64,000 nt of DNA, from assembly GCF_005893125.1 (NCBI RefSeq), contig NZ_VCJS01000011.1:1-64000 (forward strand), written 5' to 3'. Position 1 is the stretch's first letter, and each line of letters starts with the position of its first letter. This DNA is from Nonomuraea basaltis (GTDB lineage Bacteria > Actinomycetota > Actinomycetes > Streptosporangiales > Streptosporangiaceae). Both the position numbers and the translations under genes were made by a program. A model generated the notes under the pieces. That model saw only the letters and a program-made list of their open reading frames with translations. It was not told the origin of the DNA and searched no databases. This document shows positions 23,612 to 32,420 of the stretch, in pieces.

Positions 23612-25014
23612 CCGGCAGCACCGTTTTCGACTCGTTCTTGTTCCGGGACTTGTTCGGGACAGCCGAGATGCGGGCTGTCTTCTGTGACCGGGCCTACGTG
23701 GACCAGGTTGTTCGCGTCGAAGTCGCCTTGGCGCAGGCAGAGGCACGAGTCGGTGTCATACCGCGCCATAGTGCGGACGTGATCGCGGCATCGTGCGACC
23801 CGGCGCGACTCGACCGTGATCGGCTTCGCCGCGACACAGAGACGGTCGGATACCCGATCCTGCCCATCGTCGAACAACTCGCTGAGCAATGTGGTGACGT
23901 CGGCGGATATGTGCATTGGGGAGCCACCACCCAGGACATCATGGACACGGCGACAGTTCTCCAGTGCGCCGAGGGCTTGACCCTGGTCTCGGATGCGCTC
24001 GATCGCCTGCGCGCGCACTTGCGCCATCTGGCCGCGGAGCATATCGACACGGTCACCGCCGGCCGGACTCATCTCCAACACGCCCTGCCCGTCACCTTCG
24101 GCTACCGGGTGGCCGTCTGGTTGTCCGCGCTGGACCGCCATGCCGATCGGCTGACCGCTGTGCAGGAGCGGGACCTGATGGTGCAGTTCGGAGGAGCAGC
24201 AGGAACCCTGGCTTCTCTCGGCCCAGGCCCGGCCGGCCTTCGGGTACGGGCCGAACTGGCCGCGGAACTCGGCCTTCGCGACCCCGAAATCACGTGGCAC
24301 GTCGCGCGGGACGGCCTTGCTGAGATTGTCGGACAGCTCGCGGCGATCGGTGCTTCGGTCGGCAAGATCGGCACCGATGTCGCGTTGATGTGCTCGACGG
24401 AGTTCGGCGAACTTGCCGAACCATTCGTGCCGGGTCGGGGGACAAGTTCCACCATGCCCCAGAAACGCAACCCCATCTCCAGCGAGCTCATGGTGGCAGC
24501 GGCGAAGCTGCTTCGTGACAAGTCCTCCGCCATGCTCGACGCGATGATGCAGGACTTCGAGCGCGCCACCGGGCCCTGGCACGTCGAATGGGCCGTGATC
24601 TCCGAGGCATTCCTCCTGCTCGCCTCATCGCTTTCTCAGGCTGAGCAGGCGATGGCCGGTCTGCATGTCGATGCGGAGCGAATGCGAGCCAACCTGGGCT
24701 TGACTGGCGGGCTCATCGCCGCGGAAGCCGTGATGATGGCACTCGCACCCGAAATCGGCCGTCAGCACGCCCATAAACTCGTCTACGCTGCCTGCAGTCG
24801 AGTACGAGATACCGGCACTGAGCTGGCCGTCGAACTGCGAAAGGACCCGGATGTCGCGGCAATCCTCGGCGACGACCGGATCGACGCGCTCTGCCACCCC
24901 GCCGGTTACCTGGGAAGCGCCCGGGCCATGGTCCGTAGCGCAGTGGGGGTTGCCGCGGAGCGAACCGACGCGGAGGACCGAGACGGCTTTCGTCAGTTCA
25001 AGATGTGCGAATAG
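23608..25014 (+). CDS. Fumarase/aspartase superfamily lyase (adenylosuccinate lyase / PcaB-like)
   Basis: 468 aa with the superfamily signature GRGTSSTMPQKRNPISSE near residue 280, and the upstream conserved HWGATTQDIMDTA and AGRTHLQHALPVTFGY regions. These enzymes eliminate from succinyl-type substrates. The MPQKRNP variant and length fit 3-carboxy-cis,cis-muconate cycloisomerase (PcaB)-like proteins, and nitrosuccinate lyases share the same architecture. No other protocatechuate gene is near, so the substrate is open. Translation is coupled to the aldehyde dehydrogenase. The truncated integrase follows directly after the stop. Confidence 0.85.
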   Translation: MTGSTVFDSFLFRDLFGTAEMRAVFCDRAYVDQVVRVEVALAQAEARVGVIPRHSADVIAASCDPARLDRDRLRRDTETVGYPILPIVEQLAEQCGDVGGYVHWGATTQDIMDTATVLQCAEGLTLVSDALDRLRAHLRHLAAEHIDTVTAGRTHLQHALPVTFGYRVAVWLSALDRHADRLTAVQERDLMVQFGGAAGTLASLGPGPAGLRVRAELAAELGLRDPEITWHVARDGLAEIVGQLAAIGASVGKIGTDVALMCSTEFGELAEPFVPGRGTSSTMPQKRNPISSELMVAAAKLLRDKSSAMLDAMMQDFERATGPWHVEWAVISEAFLLLASSLSQAEQAMAGLHVDAERMRANLGLTGGLIAAEAVMMALAPEIGRQHAHKLVYAACSRVRDTGTELAVELRKDPDVAAILGDDRIDALCHPAGYLGSARAMVRSAVGVAAERTDAEDRDGFRQFKMCE

Positions 25015-26019
25015 GCGCGATCGGGACAGCTTGCGGCGGTGCCCAATCCGGCGTTCAAGCGGCGCCAGCGTGGCCGCCAGGACATCTACGTCAGCAAGGA
25101 CGAAGAGGAAAGCCTGTGGTGTGACCCGTTCCAGGCGCTCGTCATCGCCGAGAGGGTCGGCCTGCTCTCCGGCCGGCCCGACGAGTTCGTGATGGTGCTG
25201 CTGGCCGCGTACACGGGGATGCGGTTCGGAGAGGTGCGCGGCCTCGAGCGCAAGTACGCCAAGCTCGGTCAGGTACGGGTGCAGTGGCAGTTGCGCGAGG
25301 CTCAGGGCAAGTTCACCCAGGCGCCACCGAAGCACAACGGCCGACGGAGCCTGCCCATCCCGCCGTTCCTGACGGCACTCATGTCCGATCAGCTCAAGAG
25401 AGTCGACCGGAAGATGTGCGACTGCGGAACGCACCGCGGCGACTATGTGTTCCGGCCACCGGGCGGCTTCCACTGGGGTCGCAGCAACTTCGCCAACCGG
25501 CTGTTCCGCCCGGCGACGGACGGGCAGCTGGTGGCGAAGGGGCCACGAGTCCGACACAGGATCATGCTGGACGTTGACGGCCGCCAGGTGGTGCGCCGCG
25601 GTAGGCGGACGATACAGGCACTGGAGGACCGGGCGGCGGAGGTGTGGCTACCGGTCGTCGACGGCCTGACGCCCCATGACCTGAAGCACTCGCACAAGGT
25701 GTGGATGGACGAGGACCTGATCCCGGACGTGGCGCAGGCGGAGCGACTTGCCCACTCCATCGCGTCGATCAAGGGCAGGGCCACGCACATCTCGGACCGC
25801 TACTCGCACGTGTCGGAGCCGATGCGCCAGCAGCTCGTGGCGGCACTGCAAAAGCGGTGGGAGGTCTCGCTGCGCCGGAGGGCCAAAACCGGCCCTTCGA
25901 GGCTTCCGATATTGCAGGAGCTTCTGCGGCCGTACCTGCGCCCCTGGGTGGTGTCCTCCCAAATTCCTCCCATCGGCGGCGCGGAGATCATAGAAATGAG
26001 AAATGACCAGGCCGTTTAG
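25015..26019 (+). pseudogene. Tyrosine recombinase, 5'-truncated (integrase A, copy 2)
   Basis: The frame from 25039 gives 326 aa and contains the first catalytic Arg box (LLAAYTGMRFGEVRGLE), a Cys-rich MCDCGTHRGDYVF, then the C-terminal part shared with 11953-12498. The N-terminal core-binding domain (normally about 150 residues) is missing, and coding starts directly after the lyase stop without a ribosome binding site. Box II has Lys (HDLKHSHK) instead of Arg and the later motif is LAH, not GH; the Tyr (RYSHVS) is present. Probably inactive. It ends 25 bp from the tRNA-Ala gene. Confidence 0.88.
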
Positions 26020-26086
26020 CCTGGTCATCGCCATTCTGATCTTGTGGAGCCTAGGAGATTCGAACTCCTGACTTCCTGCTTGCAAA
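25474..26086 (+). repeat. Long direct repeat, copy 2
   Basis: Gapless partner of 11953-12565. It runs from inside the integrase through the hairpin to the anticodon of tRNA-Ala. Confidence 0.9.
26003..26028 (+). terminator. Hairpin overlapping integrase A stop (copy 2)
   Basis: ATGACCAGGC / GCCTGGTCAT with 6-nt loop, identical to the hairpin at 12482-12507. Confidence 0.6.
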
Positions 26087-26117
26087 GCAGGCGCTCTGCC
26101 AACTGAGCTAAGGCCCC
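26045..26117 (-). tRNA. tRNA-Ala (anticodon TGC)
   Basis: 73 nt on the minus strand. The acceptor stem is GGGGCCT/AGGCTCC with the G3:U70 pair that identifies alanine tRNAs, a D arm with AGCTCAGTTGGCAGAGC, anticodon loop TTTGCAA (TGC), T arm with GTTCGAATC, and a terminal A; CCA is not encoded. This is the intact end of the tandem att array: bases 26045-26086 equal the three att copies. The element side is to the left. Confidence 0.97.
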
Positions 26118-26132
26118 TTCGACGAAGATAGC

Positions 26133-26861
26133 TTACCGGGCGGACGAAGCCACCTGCGTCGTACCAAGGTCATCGCTCAGCACCAAACCAGGGAAGTCGA
26201 CGATCGAGTCCAGGATGTGGGTTGCGCCGCCCTTCAAGAGTCGTTCTCGGCTGTGGACGCCGGTCATCAGCCCGGCCACGATCGATGCGCCGGCTCGTTT
26301 GCCGCACAGCATGTCGTTCTCCGAGTCCCCGATGACGGCCACGTGCCGTACGTCCTCCATGCCCAGGCGGAGGACCGCATGTAGCACCATGTCCGGCCAG
26401 GGGCGGCCGCGGCCGCCGACGTCTTCGGGGGAGATGGCCAGGTCGATCTTGTCGTGCCAGCCGAGCATGCTCAGGATGCGGCTCAGGGTCTTGCGGCTGA
26501 AGCCGGTGATCAAGGCGAGCTTGATTCCGGTGCCGCGGAGCTTGTCGAGGACCTCCATGACCCCGGGCATGGGGACGAGACCTGCCCGCTCCATCGCTCC
26601 CTCATAGGAGCGCTCGAACGTCAGGTTCGCCGCCTGTGCCTGGGCCTCGTTACCGGGGAAGATCCCGCGGAAGACATCGATCTTGGGACAGCCCCGGGAC
26701 CGGTGCACGTGAACCATGGCACGCGCGTACGCTCCGGTCCCGGGCACTATGCCCTGGGTCGCGATCGCCTCGGCAAAGGCGCGCTCGACCATGGCGATGT
26801 CACCGACCGTGGCGCCTGCAAGATCCAGGCACGCCAGCTTTATAGGGACGATGTCACTCAT
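26133..26861 (-). CDS. HAD family phosphatase (phosphonatase-like)
   Basis: 242 aa. Motif I reads LACLDLAGATVGD, a variant of the DxAGTT motif of phosphonoacetaldehyde-hydrolase-like HAD enzymes with Ala where the first Thr usually is. Motif II LALITGFSRKTL, and the acidic motif HVAVIGDSENDMLCGKRAGA with the metal-binding aspartates. A helical cap lies between residues 20 and 95. Likely hydrolyses a small phosphorylated compound in the cytosol. It is the first chromosomal gene beyond the integration site. Confidence 0.85.
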   Translation of the reverse strand: MSDIVPIKLACLDLAGATVGDIAMVERAFAEAIATQGIVPGTGAYARAMVHVHRSRGCPKIDVFRGIFPGNEAQAQAANLTFERSYEGAMERAGLVPMPGVMEVLDKLRGTGIKLALITGFSRKTLSRILSMLGWHDKIDLAISPEDVGGRGRPWPDMVLHAVLRLGMEDVRHVAVIGDSENDMLCGKRAGASIVAGLMTGVHSRERLLKGGATHILDSIVDFPGLVLSDDLGTTQVASSAR

Positions 26862-26876
26862 CGCCTCGCCGGTCGG

Positions 26877-26996
26877 TTAGTTCTCGCTGCCGGTCGCCTC
26901 GGTCCAGAGATCTAGCTCTGCGCGGTCGGCCTGCACCTTGCGCCAGATCAGCAACCCCCCAAGGGCGATCAGCGCCAGAACGAGCAGCTTCTTCAC
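26877..26996 (-). CDS. DLW-39 family small membrane protein
   Basis: Exactly 39 aa from a GTG at 26996: a Lys-Lys start, one membrane helix (LLVLALIALGGLLIWRK) and the family motif AELDLWTEA containing D-L-W. DLW-39 proteins are actinobacterial and usually encoded near gyrA and the tRNA-Ile/tRNA-Ala genes, which matches the tRNA-Ala nearby and supports an origin-proximal position. Function unknown. Ends 15 bp before the HAD gene. Confidence 0.88.
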   Translation of the reverse strand: MKKLLVLALIALGGLLIWRKVQADRAELDLWTEATGSEN

Positions 26997-27242
26997 GGTG
27001 TGACCCCACTTCTTCGACGGCCTCACCTGCCGGGGGTGAGACCCAACGGTTGACAAGCAGCCTAGCAAGGGATGGCTGCGGTCCCTGTGTTGCGCACGGA
27101 CCAGATGTGCGGAATGTGCGAAGAGCAAGTGTTCAGGCCCTGGTGGGGGCCACCATACCCGTCCCATCTCGGACAACGATCCGATCGTAACTACTCAGTG
27201 CGATGCTTATGTAACGGTTCAGAGTCAAGGGTGAGTCGTGGC
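26997..27242. other. Intergenic region between DLW-39 and copper operon, left part
   Basis: No gene recognised. It carries the DLW-39 promoter side. The base composition is lower in GC than the surrounding genes around 27160-27230. Confidence 0.4.
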
Positions 27243-27329
27243 GGTCCGGATCAGGTCCAGATCGCTCCATCTGGTCCAGATCGGGTCCGGATCAAGCGAC
27301 TCGCCCGGCGCGTCACGGCTGGCCGTGAC
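27243..27329. repeat. Four 11-bp repeats and an inverted repeat
   Basis: GGTCCGGATCA (27243-27253), GGTCCAGATCG (27254-27264), an 8-bp gap, GGTCCAGATCG (27273-27283), GGTCCGGATCA (27284-27294): the same two words in order A-B, B-A, one helical turn each. GTCACGGC-TG-GCCGTGAC follows at 27312-27329. From 27330 to 27558 nothing else is recognised. Confidence 0.75.
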
Positions 27330-27558
27330 GGCCTGTCCCCGACGGCTTGCCGTAAGGCATCGCGCAACGACTCGCCGTAGGGACTTGGACGACGACTCGA
27401 TCATGCCGCATATCCCGCTTCGGTGCGCATCTCCCCCGCGTCGAAGTTTCTTCCGTACCAGATAAGCCCTGCTCCGCGCCCGCGAAGCCCTGAGCGAACA
27501 AGCAGTCGTACGGGCGCAGGAATCCGTACGCCAATATGAGCCCTGGAAACTTACTGAA

Positions 27559-27574
27559 ATACCCTAGGGGGGTA
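27559..27574. promoter_or_regulatory. CsoR-type copper operator
   Basis: ATACCCTAGGGGGGTA is a TACCC..GGGTA palindrome of the kind bound by CsoR repressors, 62 bp ahead of the copZ-like start. No csoR gene is in the window. Confidence 0.65.
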
Positions 27575-27636
27575 AGGTGTTAGGCTGCGATGAAGCGACG
27601 CACCGGACCGAAGACGCACATGCTAAGGAGACCGTG

Positions 27637-27849
27637 ATGAGCACCGCCACCTACACCGTCAAGGGCATGACCTGCGGCCACTGCGTCAGCTCGGTGAAGG
27701 AGGAGGTCGGCGAGGTCGCCGGGGTCACCTCCGTGGAGGTCGACCTGGCCAGTGGCCTGCTGAGGGTCGGCAGCGAAGAGCCCGTCGACGAGGCGGAGAT
27801 CGCCGCCGCGGTGGAAGAGGCCGGGTACGAGCTGGCGGGCCGCTCGTGA
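27637..27849 (+). CDS. copZ: Heavy-metal-associated domain protein (CopZ-like copper chaperone)
   Basis: 70 aa single HMA domain: TYTVKGMTCGHCVSSVKEEV with the CxxC (MTCGHC) copper site, and the ferredoxin-like betaalphabeta-betaalphabeta pattern ending VEEAGYEL. It carries Cu(I) in the cytosol to the CopA pump encoded two genes on. ATG at 27637 follows AAGGAG. The stop overlaps the next start (GTGA). Confidence 0.92.
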   Translation: MSTATYTVKGMTCGHCVSSVKEEVGEVAGVTSVEVDLASGLLRVGSEEPVDEAEIAAAVEEAGYELAGRS

Positions 27850-28859
27850 ATACGGCCGCCAAGCTCGGCGCCTACGTCGTGGGGCTGGTCATCGTCTTCG
27901 GCGGTGCCCTGGGCGCAGGGCGTGTGGTGGGTCCGGCCGCCACCCCGGCGCCGGCCGGGGACCACAGCGCCATGGCTCCGGCAACGGGACAGACCGGACA
28001 GCCCGCGGGCCACGGCGACGCGGAGGCTGCGGGTGACGGCAGCGAAACCGAGCAGGCCGAAGGGCATGGCGACGAGCATGGCACGCCCACCACCACAGCC
28101 ACGCAGCAGACCAAGAGCGACACTCCTGGGGGGCTTCAAGTGTCGCAGGACGGCTACACCCTCAACCCGCTCACCACGGCCGTGACCGGTCAGCCGATGG
28201 ACTTCAAGTTCACCGTGATCGGCCCCAACGGCAAGCCGGTCACCGACTACCAGGTCGAGCACGACAAGAAGATGCACTTCATCGTCGTCTCCCGCGACCT
28301 GGCGAACTTCCAGCACGTGCACCCGGACATGACCCCCGACGGCACGTGGTCGGTCAAGCTGACGCTCCCTGAGGCGGGCGCATACCGCGCCTTCGCCGAC
28401 TTCGTCCCCAAGGGCGGCGAGAAACTCACGCTCGGCGCCGACCTGCACGCCGCCGGCGACTACCAGCCCGAGCCACTCCCGCACGTCAGCGGCACGGCCA
28501 CCGTCGACGACTACACTGTGAACCTCGCCGGGAACCTGGTCCCCGGCCAGTCCAGCAGGCTCACCCTCACGGTCAGCAAGGGCGGCGAGCCGGTCACGGA
28601 CCTGCAGCCCTACCTGGGCGCGTACGGTCACCTGGTCGCCCTGCGCGCCGGTGACCTGGCCTACCTGCACGTCCATCCTGAAGACAGCAAGAAGGCCGGA
28701 CCGGAGATCACCTTCTACGCCGAGGTGCCGAGTGGCGGCGACTACCGGTTGTTCCTCGACTTCCAGCACGGCGGCAAGGTCCGTACGGCGAGCTTCACGG
28801 TCGCGGCCACCCTGTCCGACGGGCACGTACCGTCAGCCACCCACGACCACGCCCACTGA
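27846..28859 (+). CDS. Membrane-anchored, His-rich copper-binding protein
   Basis: 337 aa from a GTG overlapping the copZ stop. N-terminal membrane anchor ([19 protein letters not shown]), a His/Asp/Glu-rich linker at residues 38-80 ([18 protein letters not shown]), then two beta-sandwich halves containing [20 protein letters not shown] and [22 protein letters not shown], and a terminal HDHAH. The repeated HxH and Met/His motifs suggest extracytoplasmic copper binding. It sits inside the copper operon in all-coupled order, so it likely buffers or accepts copper exported by CopA. Confidence 0.82.
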   Translation: MNTAAKLGAYVVGLVIVFGGALGAGRVVGPAATPAPAGDHSAMAPATGQTGQPAGHGDAEAAGDGSETEQAEGHGDEHGTPTTTATQQTKSDTPGGLQVSQDGYTLNPLTTAVTGQPMDFKFTVIGPNGKPVTDYQVEHDKKMHFIVVSRDLANFQHVHPDMTPDGTWSVKLTLPEAGAYRAFADFVPKGGEKLTLGADLHAAGDYQPEPLPHVSGTATVDDYTVNLAGNLVPGQSSRLTLTVSKGGEPVTDLQPYLGAYGHLVALRAGDLAYLHVHPEDSKKAGPEITFYAEVPSGGDYRLFLDFQHGGKVRTASFTVAATLSDGHVPSATHDHAH

Positions 28860-28888
28860 ACGCACAGGACGCGAAGAAAGGAGAGGTG

Positions 28889-31096
28889 ATGTCTTCCCTC
28901 ACCGAGGAAAGCTCCGTCGAACTCACGATCGGCGGCATGACGTGCGCGTCCTGCGCGAACCGGATCGAGCGCAAGCTGAACAAGCTCGAGGGCGTGACCG
29001 CGACGGTCAACTATGCGACGGAGAAGGCGAAGGTCACCTTTCCCGAGGGCGTCGACCCGCAGGACTTGATCAGTGAGGTGGAGAAGGCCGGTTATTCGGC
29101 CGTGTTGCCCGCTCCGCCGGTCACGGAGGCCGGGGATGAGCTTGAGGACGATGAGTTGCGGCCGCTGCGTAATCGGCTGGTCGCCTCGATCGTGTTGAGT
29201 GTGCCGGTGATCGCGATGGCGATGATCCCGCCGCTGCAGTTCACCTACTGGCAGTGGTTGTCGCTGACGCTGGCGGCGCCGGTGGTGGCGTATGCGGGCT
29301 GGCCGTTCCACAAGGCGGCCTGGACGAACCTGCGGCATGGCGCGGCGACGATGGACACGCTGATCTCGATCGGCACCATTGCCGCGCTGGGCTGGTCGCT
29401 GTGGGCGCTGTTCTTCGGCACCGCGGGCACGCCCGGCATGACCCACCCGTTCGCGTTCACCATCGAACGCAGCGACGGTTCGGGCAACATTTACCTGGAG
29501 GCCGCGGCGGGGGTGACCGCGTTCATCCTGGCCGGGCGTTACTTCGAGGCCCGTTCCAAGCGGCGGGCGGGTGCGGCGTTGCGGGCGCTGATGGAGCTGG
29601 GCTCCAAGGACGTGGAGCTGGCCGACGGCCGGCGGGTGCCGGTCGAGGAGCTTGCAGCCGGGGACCGGTTCATCGTCCGTCCTGGCGAGAAGATCGCCAC
29701 CGACGGCGTGATCGTCGAGGGCAGTTCGGCGGTCGACGCCTCGCTGCTGACCGGCGAGTCGGTGCCGGTCGAGGTCCGGCCGGGGGACGCGGTCACCGGT
29801 GCCACCGTGAACGCGGGCGGCCGGCTGATCGTCCGGGCGACCCGGGTGGGCGCTGACACGCAGCTGGCGCAGATGGCCAGGCTGGTGGAGGAGGCGCAGA
29901 CCGGCAAGGCCGCGGTGCAGCGGCTGGCCGACCGGATCTCGGGCGTTTTCGTGCCGATCGTGATCGCGTTGGCGGTCGGGACGCTGGGGTTCTGGCTCGG
30001 CACCGGTGATGGTGTGGGGGCCGCGTTCACGGCCGCGGTGGCGGTGTTGATCATCGCTTGCCCGTGTGCGCTGGGTCTGGCCACGCCGACCGCGTTGCTG
30101 GTCGGTACGGGGCGGGGCGCGCAGCTGGGCATCTTGATCAAGGGTCCGGAGGTGCTGGAGTCCACCCGCAGGGTCGACACCATTGTGCTGGACAAGACCG
30201 GCACGGTCACCGAGGGCAAGATGACCCTCAGCGCCGTTCACCTGGCCGAGGGGGAGAGCCGTGAGGAGGTGCTCCGGCTGGCGGGCGCGCTGGAGCACGC
30301 CTCGGAGCATCCGATCGCCCAGGCCATCGCCCGGGCGGCGAATTCGGAGGCGAAGGTGGAGGACTTCGCCAACGTCGAGGGGCTGGGCGTGCAGGGCCTC
30401 GTGGACGGTCACGCGGTGCTGGTCGGCCGTCCGCGGCTGCTGGCCGAATGGTCGCAGCATCTGCCCGTCGAGTTGGAGCGCAAGCTGGAGGCGGAGCAGG
30501 CCGAGGGTCGTACCGCGGTGGCGGTCGGCTGGGACGGCCAGGCCCGCGCGGTGCTGGTGGTGGCCGATGTGGTCAAGGCGAGCAGCCGGGAGGCCATCGA
30601 GCAGTTGCGGGCGCTGGGGCTGGCGCCGGTGCTGCTGACCGGCGACAACGAGGCGGTGGCCCGGGCGGTGGCGGCCGAGGTGGGTATCGACGAGGTGATC
30701 GCCGAGGTGCTGCCGGTCGGCAAGGTGGAGGTGGTCAAGCGCTTGCAGGGCGAGGGCAGGGTGGTGGCCATGGTGGGCGACGGGGTCAACGACGCCGCCG
30801 CGCTGGCCCAGGCCGATCTCGGTCTGGCGATGGGCACCGGTACCGACGCCGCCATCGAGGCGTCCGACCTGACGCTCGTTCGGGGTGATCTGCGGGTGGC
30901 CGCCGACGCGCTGCGGCTGTCGCGTCGCACGCTGTCCACGATCAAGGGCAACCTGTTCTGGGCGTTCGCCTACAACGTGGCCGCCCTGCCGCTGGCCGCG
31001 CTCGGCCTGCTCAACCCGATGATCGCGGGGGCCGCGATGGCGTTCTCCAGCGTGTTCGTGGTGAGCAACAGCCTGCGGCTACGCCGCTTCAAGTGA
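28889..31096 (+). CDS. copA: Copper-translocating P1B-type ATPase
   Basis: 735 aa. One N-terminal HMA domain ([12 protein letters not shown]), eight membrane helices, actuator motif [10 protein letters not shown], the Cu(I) site CPCALG in helix 6, phosphorylation motif [18 protein letters not shown] (HP motif) and hinge [11 protein letters not shown]. It pumps Cu(I) out of the cytoplasm. The strong AAAGGAG precedes a GTGATG pair; I use the ATG. The end overlaps the convergent MFS gene by 18 bp. Confidence 0.95.
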   Translation: MSSLTEESSVELTIGGMTCASCANRIERKLNKLEGVTATVNYATEKAKVTFPEGVDPQDLISEVEKAGYSAVLPAPPVTEAGDELEDDELRPLRNRLVASIVLSVPVIAMAMIPPLQFTYWQWLSLTLAAPVVAYAGWPFHKAAWTNLRHGAATMDTLISIGTIAALGWSLWALFFGTAGTPGMTHPFAFTIERSDGSGNIYLEAAAGVTAFILAGRYFEARSKRRAGAALRALMELGSKDVELADGRRVPVEELAAGDRFIVRPGEKIATDGVIVEGSSAVDASLLTGESVPVEVRPGDAVTGATVNAGGRLIVRATRVGADTQLAQMARLVEEAQTGKAAVQRLADRISGVFVPIVIALAVGTLGFWLGTGDGVGAAFTAAVAVLIIACPCALGLATPTALLVGTGRGAQLGILIKGPEVLESTRRVDTIVLDKTGTVTEGKMTLSAVHLAEGESREEVLRLAGALEHASEHPIAQAIARAANSEAKVEDFANVEGLGVQGLVDGHAVLVGRPRLLAEWSQHLPVELERKLEAEQAEGRTAVAVGWDGQARAVLVVADVVKASSREAIEQLRALGLAPVLLTGDNEAVARAVAAEVGIDEVIAEVLPVGKVEVVKRLQGEGRVVAMVGDGVNDAAALAQADLGLAMGTGTDAAIEASDLTLVRGDLRVAADALRLSRRTLSTIKGNLFWAFAYNVAALPLAALGLLNPMIAGAAMAFSSVFVVSNSLRLRRFK

Positions 31097-32275
31097 GCTC
31101 GCCGATGAGCGAGCTGATTCCCGTGAGCGAGCCGACCACCTGACGGCCGGTGCCATCGTGGCGCCGGCCGTCAGGAATATCACGCCGAGCAGCAGCCAGC
31201 CGATCGTCCCGCCGCCGAGCACGAGCGTGGTGAGCGCGACGGGCCCGAGCATCCGGGCCACCGCCACGCCGGTGCCGAAGAAGCCCTGGTACTGGCCCTG
31301 CCGGTCGTCGGGGGCCAGCCCGAAGCTGATCTCCCAGGCCCCGGCGGCCAGCAGCATCTCGCCGACGACCAGCAGGACAGCCGCCACCAGCAGGAACGCC
31401 CACCCGTACGCGCTGAGCGCGAACACCGCGCACGCCGCCAGCATCACCATCCCGGCCTGCCGCACCGACGAGGACGCTCCCCGCAGCCCCTTCACGCGCC
31501 GGGCCATCCGCACCTGGAAGAGCAGCACGCTGCCCGTGTTGATCAGCAGCAGCGCGGACACCACCCAGGTGGGCGCGGCGGTGCGCTCGGCGATCCAGAG
31601 CGGCACGACCACGCTCAGCAGCGGCATGTAGAAGAGCAGCACCGCGTTGATCAGCGTGACGGCCGCGTACGGACGATCCCTCAGCACCGCCAGCCGGGGT
31701 CCGGCGGCGGCAACCGGTGCGGGCCGGACGGCGGGCAGCCTGAGCAGCAGGGCCGCGGCCACGAGGAAGCTCACCGCGTCGAGCGCGAACAGCGTCAGAT
31801 ACGCGGACGGCGTCCCGAGGTACAGGGCGACCCCGCCCAGCGCGGCCCCGGCCCCCAGGCCGCCGTTCAGCGTGGCCTGCAGGACCGCCCGCGTCACGGT
31901 CCGCTCCGCGGGCTCGACCAGCCCGGCGAGCAGCGCCTGGCGGGCGGCCGACAGGCCGGTCTGCGCCGTCCCGTACAGGCAGGCCACCAGCACGAACGGT
32001 GCGAACGACCGGACGAACATGAACGATGCCACCGCCACGGCCGTGGCGATCGCCAGCAGCACGGCGACGCCGCGCGGGCCGCGCCGGTCGGCCAGGTGGC
32101 CGAGCGGGACGCCGGCCACCGAGCCGACGGCCCAGCCCAGCGTGAGGCCGAGGCCGATCTCGGTGGCCGGCAGGCCCACGATCCTGGCGAAGTAGAACGC
32201 GGAGGTGACGAGGTAGACGCCGTCGCCGACGGAGTTCGCGAACTGGGCCTGAGCCAGGATGCGCCGACTGTTCAT
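31079..32275 (-). CDS. MFS transporter
   Basis: 398 aa with twelve hydrophobic segments. It has the MFS loop motif [15 protein letters not shown] between helices 2 and 3 and a second-half [12 protein letters not shown]. Probably an efflux permease (DHA-like); the substrate is unknown. Starts at the ATG at 32275. It is divergent from a MocR regulator, which probably controls it through the sites at 32356-32420. Confidence 0.85.
   Translation of the reverse strand: MNSRRILAQAQFANSVGDGVYLVTSAFYFARIVGLPATEIGLGLTLGWAVGSVAGVPLGHLADRRGPRGVAVLLAIATAVAVASFMFVRSFAPFVLVACLYGTAQTGLSAARQALLAGLVEPAERTVTRAVLQATLNGGLGAGAALGGVALYLGTPSAYLTLFALDAVSFLVAAALLLRLPAVRPAPVAAAGPRLAVLRDRPYAAVTLINAVLLFYMPLLSVVVPLWIAERTAAPTWVVSALLLINTGSVLLFQVRMARRVKGLRGASSSVRQAGMVMLAACAVFALSAYGWAFLLVAAVLLVVGEMLLAAGAWEISFGLAPDDRQGQYQGFFGTGVAVARMLGPVALTTLVLGGGTIGWLLLGVIFLTAGATMAPAVRWSARSRESARSSASSLEAA
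31141..31173 (+). terminator. Hairpin downstream of copA
   Basis: TGACGGCCGG (31141-31150) pairs with CCGGCCGTCA (31164-31173). It lies 44 bp after the copA stop but inside the MFS coding region. Confidence 0.45.
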
Positions 32276-32355
32276 GGCTGGTGCCTTTCCACACTTTTCA
32301 TGATTTGTACGACTCCGGCGTCCTCCGCGTGCCGACGCCCGCTCGGTCATGCACC

Positions 32356-32420
32356 CATCTTGGAACCCAACTTGTCCCGAGATAAGATCCAATTTCCGGC
32401 AAACTGATTGGGCCAAGATG
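32356..32420. promoter_or_regulatory. Two facing MocR-type operator sites
   Basis: CATCTTGGAACCCAA (32356-32370) and, inverted, ATTGGGCCAAGATG (32407-32420). The second overlaps the MocR start codon. Facing half-sites fit a dimeric MocR protein controlling both divergent genes. Confidence 0.5.

Noticed and set aside
27243-27294. Possible CRISPR array
   Set aside because: Only four 11-bp words without unique spacers of regular size, and no cas genes anywhere in the window.
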